Assembly (NCBI GenBank): GCA_903813345.2
Contig: CAIIXF020000294.1
Coordinates: forward strand, 1-25,000
DNA: 25,000 nt
Reading direction: 5' to 3'
DNA from: Owenia fusiformis
Taxonomy: Eukaryota; Annelida; Polychaeta; Sabellida; Oweniidae
Shown here: in pieces, positions 1 through 7,400 of the stretch
Layout of the letters: every line of letters starts with the position of its first letter
Numbering within the stretch: the first letter of the stretch is position 1
Notes under the pieces: model-generated
The model's input: only the letters and a program-made list of their open reading frames with translations
The model's database searches: none
What the model was told of the DNA's origin: nothing
Position numbers and translations under genes: made by a program

Positions 1-760
1 TTAGTTAATGAAAACACAGGATGAAATCCTTTGCTAAGGGCTGATGTGAAAAAGTCAGTCAACTCCAGTGGGGATCGAACCCACGACCCATCGCTTTCGG
101 TTAAGTGCTCTACCACTGAGCTACAGGACCGACTGGCTTTTCCACATCAACATTGCATATATAGCATTGCAGCCATGTCTTACTTGCCCAGTTTCCTGGA
201 CCACATATAAGTTACCTGTCTTTCCAGGTTGTCAATCACTCTATTCATGATGTCACGTGGACTTTCCCACGGGCCATTCCCCCTAAGGAGAAGTAGTATT
301 AGTTAATACTATTAATAAATCCTGTGTTAAGGTCTGATGTGAAAAAGTCAGTCCACCACAGTGGGGAACGAACCCAAGACCCCTCGCTTTCCGGGCAAGT
401 GCTCATCCGCTGAGCTATAGGACCAACTGGCTTTTTCACGTCAACATTGCATATGATATATGGCATTGCAGCCATGTCTTACATGCCTAGTGTCCTGGAC
501 CCCATATAAGTTACCTGTCTTTCCAGGTTGTCAATCACATTCATTATGTCACGTGACTTTCCCACGGACCATTTCCCCTAAGGAGAAGTAGTATTAGTTC
601 ATGAGTCAGGGCTAAGGGCTGATGTGAAAAAGTCAGTCCACCCTAATGTGGATCGAACCCACGACCCATCGCTTTCCAGGCAAGTGCTCTACCACTGAGC
701 TTCAGAACAGACTGGCTTTTCCACATCAACATTGCATATATAGCATTGCAGCCATGCACG
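1..760 (-). repeat. Tandem ~298 bp repeat (x2.5) with tRNA-like core
   Basis: Three successive copies begin near 1, 299 and 598 with the boundary motif aagtagtattagtt. Each carries a tRNA-like stretch on the minus strand (about 66-130, 365-428, 648-712) with an A-box-like TAGCTCAGTGGTAGAGC and a B-box-like GGTTCGATCC. In copy 1 the tRNA-like core lies between 19-nt imperfect inverted repeats (42-60 and 131-149, 17 of 19 paired). Downstream parts (CATTGCATATATAGCATTGCAGCCATG) are also shared. The open frames here are translations of the tRNA-like repeat. Copy 3 is cut after about 760. It is probably a tRNA-derived SINE or MITE amplified in tandem rather than functional tRNA genes. Confidence 0.8.
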
Positions 761-762
761 AG

Positions 763-1290
763 TTTCCTCGATTTAAACTTACGTACAAGTCATGTTGTGG
801 ATTATCATTTGGCACAAAGTTAGACAATATAGTTTAGCTTTTAGAAATATTCTTGGTTTGGAATTTGATTTTTAAATAAAGCTGTAATTCATGCATTTAG
901 ACCATCGCTTTTGTTACATTGACGGAAGTCGTCAAGGTAAAATACATTGGTAATATAACGGACTTTCGTCGATGAAACAAAAGTAAGGGGCAAAATATAT
1001 AAATTGCAACTTCATTTACAAAACAAATTGCAAATCGAAGAAACTTATTAAAATTAGACCATATTTTCTAGCCTTTTGCCAAATTATAATCTGCAACTTG
1101 ACATATAAGTAGGTTTAAATCGAGAAAACAAAAAATTCATAACAAGGAAGTTCATCCATTTTGTTACATAGACGTTCCGTCAAAGTAACTAGTTGTGGAA
1201 CAGTGTAATTTGTACCTCTCAGAACATTTCTCAACTGTTTCAAGTATCATTTATCTTGTCGGATATGTAGGTAAGATATGAATATTGTAC
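763..1290. other. Non-coding stretch with short dispersed repeats
   Basis: No coding signal is seen. A short motif TTTTGTTACATWGACG occurs at about 909 and 1159. An imperfect inverted version lies at about 960-987, so 905-990 can fold as a small stem. No gene is supported. Confidence 0.5.
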
Positions 1291-1307
1291 TGTAACGAAG
1301 GTATCAA

Positions 1308-1550
1308 GACGTTTCACCCCCTGGACGTTTCACCACTAGACTGTTCACCCCTTAGACGTTTCATCCCCTGGATATTTCACCCCCTAGACATTTCACCCCC
1401 TGGACGTTTCACCCCCTGGACGTTTCACCCCCTAGACATTTCACCCCTAGACTTTTCATCCCTTAGACGTTTCACCCCTAGACGTTTCACCCCCTAGATA
1501 TTTCATCCCCTAGACATTTCACCCCCTAGACATTTCACCCCCATATACAG
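1308..1550. repeat. Left inverted arm: 15-16 bp minisatellite
   Basis: Some fifteen units of (G)ACRTTTCACCCCCTRG follow one another. The outer order of variants, including a unique ACTGTTCACCCC unit, is mirrored in the right arm at about 3515-3525. The arms are therefore true inverted copies and not independent expansions. The open frame through it (about 1285-1497) is a repeat artefact. Confidence 0.85.
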
Positions 1551-2039
1551 TCTGTGTATTGTACAATGTGATGGGTTGGGTTATTAGTGAATTTTGAGTT
1601 AATTTACATGAGTACATGTATACTTATTTCTTATCCAAGTAACATTGACTGGAAAGGGTCATAGTGTATAAAACCACAACAATATTGGTACAAATAAGTT
1701 TAAAAAAAGTTTGCACTTTGCACTGATTAAAGATGCTAGTCTCTAATTGCCTAGATAATCCCTTCCCTTGTTATCAATTGCATTATTAAAAAGCAACAAA
1801 CCGATTCATTATTATTTTTTAGATTTAGAAAATTAATCCAATTGTTTTTGATGTGTGTACAAATGTATTTATAATGATATAAACGCATTAGTTTTATGGT
1901 AAACAATTAGATATGGCATTAAGTAGATGTGAAATTAATTAGAATTGTATAAGATTTTCGGTTGCAGATTTCCTGATGATCATTTTATCAATAAGCTGTA
2001 ATTTATGTTATGTAATTTAGGTGATTTGCTCCCTAAATT

Positions 2040-2275
2040 AACGGTGGCAGGCATTTGAGTATTTCTATGACATATTTGAGCAAAGATTTACTTTGGTAGG
2101 CATTTAAGTAATTCTATACTAAAAATTTGAGCAAGAATTTACTGTGGCAGGCATTTGCGTAATTTAATTCCAGGAATTCAATGTCATTTTTTAGCAAAGA
2201 TCTACTTTGGAAAGTATTTGAGTAATTCTATACTATATTTGAACATGGATTTACTGTGGCAGGTATTTCAATTCA
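2040..2275 (+). repeat. Diverged ~55-60 bp direct repeats inside the Foldback-like element
   Basis: The motif GTGGCAGGCATTTGAGTAATTCTATACTATATTTGAGCAAAGATTTACT recurs about five times (near 2043, 2093, 2150, 2206 and 2257) with substitutions and small insertions. It is non-coding. Confidence 0.65.
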
Positions 2276-3264
2276 ATTTCAATTCAATTTACCATTCACT
2301 CATTTCATCAATGCATAATTAGAAAAAGGAAAAATGGAGGGACTTTAAAGATACTGAATTTGGATGACCAAAATGAACTGAAGCCAATGGATAGCATGAG
2401 ATTCTTCAATGGAGAAATAACATTGGAACACTAATCTTAAAGCAATTAAGTTTTTCTTTCAAGAACTGTTTGATACATCAAAATAAAGAATAGTAATACA
2501 ATAAACATTGTAAAAAATGATTGCATTTTTGGTGAAAATGGGGTCAACATCTTTGAAAAAGTGTGCTGATGGGTTGATTGCTAGTTAAATATCTCCGAGT
2601 TTGTTTGACTTTTCTGTATATAATTTTCTTTGAGATAATGAATTGATCAAAAAGATAAACCGGTCTCCATTGTCAGAAAATAGTCATAATCCAAGATATA
2701 ACCTTTAGTTTTGAAAATTGTTTATCAACTTCGAAAATTTAATTTTTCGAAAATGTGACTTCTACTTCGGGTTGATTCCCCATAGACCCCATGTTACAAA
2801 ATCACAAAAAGTAAAATTGGACAGTTAACATTTTCTTTTACTGCATACATTTTAATTTGCATAACAATTAAATGCATAAGGGTTATATGAAAATTGAACC
2901 ACTTAAATTTAAATTAAAGGGAACTTTCTACTATACCCGCCATGTTATCTGTCCAGAACGAGTCACCTGGTGGTGAAACTGGTAACTACCTACTCGCCTC
3001 TGCGTTAATTCTAGTGACTTACAGTACTTGTTATTTGATTATGCTATTTGGAACACTTGGTAATTAAATTGTGATTTTAATTAATCAAACCCAAGCTAAA
3101 CCCTATTACATAAAATCATCTTACTTAAATTCACTTAAGTTGCTGAGCAAAATGTGTCAATAGGAAATATGTTCTATAATATATGCCATTTACACTTAGG
3201 GTATTCAGTTCTAACAAAGAGAAATACTTGAATGAAATATATAGGAATAAAAAATTGAGGCTAA

Positions 3265-3556
3265 AATGTCTAGGGGGTGAAACGTCTAGGGGGTGAAATG
3301 TCTAAGGGGTGAAACGTCTAAGGGATGAAATGTCTAGGGGATGAAATGTCTAAGGGGTGAAACGTCTAGGGATGAAACGTCTAGGGGGTGAAGTGTCCAG
3401 GGGGTGAAATGTCTAAGGGATGAATTGTCTAGGGGTGAAACGTCCAGGGGGAGAAATGTCCAGGGGGTGAAGTGTCTAAGGGGTGAAATGTCCAGGGGGT
3501 GAAACGTCTAAGGGGTGAACAGTCTAGGGGTGAAACGTCCAGGGGGTGAAATGTCT
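3265..3556. repeat. Right inverted arm: 15-16 bp minisatellite
   Basis: Some eighteen to nineteen units of GGGGTGAAAYGTCYAG are seen, the complement of the arm at 1308-1550. This arm is slightly longer than the left one. Confidence 0.85.
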
Positions 3557-3609
3557 AGAAAGCGTAACGAACCTTGATACCAAGTTGCTACTACAGTCCA
3601 GCTGTAGTG

Positions 3610-3686
3610 GCTTAAGCCTTTATAGCCCACTCGATAGAGCATCAGACTTTGGGTCCAAGGGTCCTTGGTTTGATTCCCATGCTGGG
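3610..3686 (+). repeat. tRNA-like sequence within LTR 1
   Basis: It begins GCCTTTATAGCCCACTCGATAGAGC and ends with GGTTTGATTCCC and TGCTGGGC, so A-box and B-box positions and an acceptor-like pairing are recognisable. The second copy at about 3964-4021 keeps better boxes (TAGCTCAGTCGGTAG, GGTTCGAT). The anticodon arm is not canonical, so it is not called as a tRNA gene. Confidence 0.65.
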
Positions 3687-3909
3687 CATTAAATTTAGCA
3701 CACTTTCTTTCAATTTCTTTATCTGGCTTGTAACACTATGCTCGTTAGTTAGTCATTCCCCTGGGGCGCCCTCGGGTCATTACATTGGTGTCAGCGGTGG
3801 GATCAAAGCATTGGTTGTATCCTTTGCGCCCATGTGTGTGTGGTAGTCACTGCTAGGAAAGCAGGACTGACCACGAGGGCGTGGTCCTTTCAAAGGGGGG
3901 GGGGGGTAG

Positions 3910-4021
3910 TGTAATGACCCTTGATAGCAAGTTGCTACTACAGTCCAGCTGTAGTGGCTTAAGCCTTTGTAGCTCAGTCGGTAGGGCATAAGACTTTGGG
4001 TCCAAGGGTCCTTGGTTCGAT
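3910..4021 (+). mobile_element. Truncated 3' LTR of the TRIM
   Basis: It matches 3564-3672 closely: TGTAATGACCC start, a shared CAAGTTGCTACTACAGTCC block, and the tRNA-like part. It breaks off within the B-box-like region, followed by unrelated sequence. Confidence 0.75.
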
Positions 4022-4258
4022 AATAACGAAAGCTGTAACATGTGTTATGTTAATGTAGTCATATTGTATCTTGTATCTTCGTAGCCACTGTAAACTTTGT
4101 GTTAAAAGATAGATGTTGTGCTTGTAGTAGGTTTAAGATTAATGGCGGATATTAAAGTACGAATGTGAAATTCCCAAACTTACCTGACAGTTTTTTTATG
4201 TTAACACACAACATTTACCAATACTTAACAGAGTATTTTTCTGTAAAAAATTCTAAAG

Positions 4259-4427
4259 GGTGATGCAGGGAGTCCATTGCTATGCAGAGGTATAGACAAT
4301 AAGAAGGTTGTCTTTGGAGTCATAAGCCATCCACAAACGGAAGCTACGGCTTGCACAGACAAAACTGATGGAGTCACCAATATCACACCAATAGCATCAT
4401 TCTTAAAATGGATCAACAGGAAGATTG
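4259..4427 (+). CDS. Gene A exon: C-terminal end of an S1 protease homologue (inactive)
   Basis: It follows TTCTAAAG and starts in phase 0 with GDAGSPLLC, the position of GDSGGP in chymotrypsin-family enzymes. The nucleophile Ser is Ala, as in non-catalytic relatives such as haptoglobin (GDAGS). It continues through GVISHP (substrate-pocket strand) and ends SFLKWINRKI, the usual C-terminal helix. The donor is a perfect G|GTAAGT, phase 1, pairing with the phase-1 TSP1 exon. If unspliced the frame would stop about 7 codons on, so a separate gene ending here cannot be fully excluded. Confidence 0.75.
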
Positions 4428-7400
4428 GTAAGTATAGGGGCAGGGTCTGAAATATGCGAGGCAAAATAGCATTTATGGTATCGCAAATAATTTAAGACAG
4501 CTTTATTTTTCACTGGGAGTATTTTGGGACGAAACATTTCTCGTTTTGCATTAGATAAGAAAAATTTGTTATAGTAAATAAAAAAAATTAAAATCAGATT
4601 ATATATACCGGTAGTTCAAGGATCACTAGAAAGGAGATATGGTCCTTAAATAGAAGAAACAATTGAGAAGATAAAATGCTACTATCGGACATATTTTCAC
4701 AAGTGATTGAAAGCATATACTAAAGAGATTTCATAATGCACTTTTGGCGTGTTTCTAAATCCCATTATATGTTTGTAACTTATAAAGTGTGTGTACAAGT
4801 CATCATTTATCACTTATCAGAGCTTCGCTTTGCGCAATGAGGCCTTCGTCATATTAATGCCAGCTATAAGGTGTTGCCATCTCTTAACCACACAGCGTCT
4901 TTAAAAAAGCTTATCTAGGTGTCAGGTATATATTTTTCTTTCATTGTTGTCTGTATCCTCCAAAATTAGTTTTATCCAAAATTCCAGTCTTGAAGGATTA
5001 CCGATGCCTTTAAGTGAAAGTGATGAGTCTATCATTGAAAACTGTTTCAAGGGGAACGAATGGGAAAATAACTTAAGGGTTGGAAAATAATTGTGAAGGA
5101 ATTTCCAGGCATTGAGTAGAGTTTAAAATAAAAAGATTAAGCAAAAATGCACTACTAAACTACCATACTACTACTATTAACAGACGGGATAATTATGTCA
5201 TGGGCACCGATATCGTTGGAAGAATTACTGCTTTGAAAAATGACGTCTTGTAAACTGAAATAAAATGTAGGATATATTAGAATCCTTTCGTAATTTTTCA
5301 ACATTATTTATAATTCTGTCCAGGAGAGGAAAATAAATGGAGTCCATGGGGTTCTTGCTCAGTGAAGTGTAATGATTGTCAAGAAAATGGAAAATGTCCT
5401 GTTGGAGTACACCATCGACAAAAACGTTGCGAATTTCCATTACACGGCCAATATAGGAAATCTAATGATACCCCCATATATCAGAAGTTCGACGAAGACT
5501 GTTTTGAAACTCAGAGTGGAGCCTGTACTCCAAAGTGTACAAGTAAGCAATCATAATTAGCGAAACAAACGAGAGCTTCAAAATAAAAAACAAAGTTTGT
5601 TAAATTTTACCATTTGAAAAGTGAAAGTGTCAACTTATTCCTAGGTCACATTTGCTCTGTTTCAATTACCGGCGCTCGGCTGATTGCAGTTTTTTATACA
5701 AAACTGATTTCAACTTGCTTCAAATTGACCAAACTTTTTTCTTAATCATGTACAAGTTCTCAGAAGCATTAGAGTCCGTTACAACGCAATTTGTTCCTTT
5801 TTTACCATTTGAAAAGTAAAAGTATTAGCATAGGCATCTGGCATGTTTTTATACTTTATACATATATGTGGGAATAATTATTTAAAAAACAATCTTTACT
5901 ATCTTTCAGAGAAATGTCCTGAGATTGAAAAGACGGATGGCTTGGTTGTTACTGGTGGTCCAAAGTTTGAAGTGGGAAAGTTAGCAGTATTCGACTGCAA
6001 AGATGGTTATAAGCTGAAAGGACCAAATCAGTTAACATGTAGTACTGATGCAAAATGGCCGAGCAACCAACCAACTTGTGAACGTTTATCAAGTAAAACT
6101 GAATATTTTCATCAAATACTTGTTTTTTGTTTTGAGACTGGTAGTCTGAATATATGGGCAATTTGATAAAAGAAAAGTCACGATTTTATCAGATTATTGT
6201 TTGCGTGTACACAGCAAGGTTGGTGGCAAATCAGAGTTCATTTAAGCTCAGGTAAACACTGTTTTGATGTTGAAGTATTTTTTTCAGAGAATAGGCGGTG
6301 TCCCACCATAGAATCGTCCGATGGTTTGATTGTTTTGGGTGGTTCAAATGTGGGTCGGACTGCAAAATTCAGATGCAAGGATGGCTATGTACGTAACGGA
6401 CCAAAACAAATTAAATGCAATGAGAATGGAAAATGGAATCTGAATCCTCCCACGTGTGAAGGCATGTAAAAATGAATTAAATTTATATAAATGTTGTATT
6501 TATTTGCAAAATTATATGAGCCCTGATCCAAATGCCTGTGAGTAATTTTGTATGAATATATTTTAAGTACATGAAGAATGTTGGGAATGACTCTTACACC
6601 CCAGTCACATTTCCTACGGCGACCTTGCGGTCTATCATTTCTGCGGCCAGTAGCTTTTCTACGCAGAAATACACTGATTTAATTGATCTGCGGTCGACGC
6701 ACGCCCTTCGTACGACAAATGTGACTGGGGTGTTAGAAGACGGGGATTATTTTATATGTTGTTTTTGGTACGCAGATATGTTTAGGATATCATGCGATTT
6801 TAAGTGATATATTTTCACAGGCTGGTTGATATTATTGTTTTTTTATGATATCAACAAGTTATCATGCAGATTCACACTACCCTACCACGTGACCACATTT
6901 AAAAATGATACAGGGTACGGTTAAGTTGCAAATGGAGCGGGTATTCTCTATCTTTGTCCATTGGGCTTTTCTGGTAATAATACGTTGCAAACTGCTCGAT
7001 GAATCTATACAATGTATAGTAGAACACTTAGAATATGTGTAAAATCTAGTATACATTCAGAACTATGGTAATAAACAAACGTCCTCCATTTGCAACTTCC
7101 CTGTAGCCTGTACTTCTTTTAAAGGAATACAGGATACAGTATGGGGGTATAGTAGTGTGAGATTTGGCCTCAACAATATATTGTAATTCAATATCTTCTT
7201 TCCATTTGATTACTTACCTGACGTAAAATCACAAACATTTCTTATTTCTACAGAAGATGGATTCTGCCTCGACATAAGCCAGAATATCGAAGATCCACGT
7301 CTCGTTATAAAAGGGAAACCTCCTTACAAGTTAAATGATAACATAAAGTTTAGATGTAAACCAACTGACAGGAATCGAGCTGCAAAATTTGAGAGGGTGG

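Larger units (their letters stand above)
1300..3563. mobile_element. Foldback/TU-like transposon, non-autonomous
   Basis: The element is flanked by an 8-bp direct repeat GTAACGAA (1292-1299 and 3564-3571), a clean target-site duplication. Its arms are inverted minisatellites of 15-16 bp units, GACGTTTCACCCCYTR on the left (about 1308-1550) and the complement GGGTGAAAYGTCYARG on the right (about 3265-3556). The middle 1.7 kb is AT-rich with no transposase ORF. Terminal arms built of short tandem repeats plus an 8-bp duplication match the known design of sea-urchin TU elements and resemble Drosophila FB elements. It inserted 9 bases into the LTR of the TRIM. Confidence 0.75.
1291..4021 (+). mobile_element. 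Miniature LTR retrotransposon (TRIM-like) interrupted by a Foldback-like element
   Basis: LTR 1 starts with TGTAACGAA at 1291-1299, is interrupted by 1300-3563, resumes at 3564 and ends GGGTCATTACA at 3774-3784. LTR 2 starts TGTAATGACCC at 3910, the exact inverted complement of the LTR 1 end, and is truncated near 4021. Between the LTRs lie about 125 bp. They hold a primer-binding-site-like TGGTGTCAGCGGTGGGAT (3786-3803), one base after the LTR, and a purine run AAAGGGGGGGGGGGG just before LTR 2 that fits a polypurine tract. There is no gag or pol, so it is a terminal-repeat-in-miniature type element that needs enzymes in trans. The PBS-like sequence resembles the TGGTGTCAGAAGTGGG type of Ty3/Gypsy elements with two differences. 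Each LTR carries a tRNA-like segment. Confidence 0.75.

Noticed and set aside
66-130. tRNA gene
   Set aside because: A and B boxes are present, but the anticodon arm and acceptor do not form a clean cloverleaf, and the sequence is a repeated SINE-like unit.
1285-1497. 70-residue plus-strand frame
   Set aside because: It is a translation of the 15-16 bp minisatellite arm of the foldback element.
3964-4021. tRNA gene
   Set aside because: It is cut before the 3' half and belongs to an LTR copy. The anticodon stem does not pair properly.
4225-4464. 79-residue minus-strand frame
   Set aside because: It is the antisense shadow of the protease-homologue exon, which has family motifs and splice sites on the plus strand.
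6571-6807. 78-residue plus-strand frame
   Set aside because: It mainly covers the MITE at 6597-6732 within a gene A intron.
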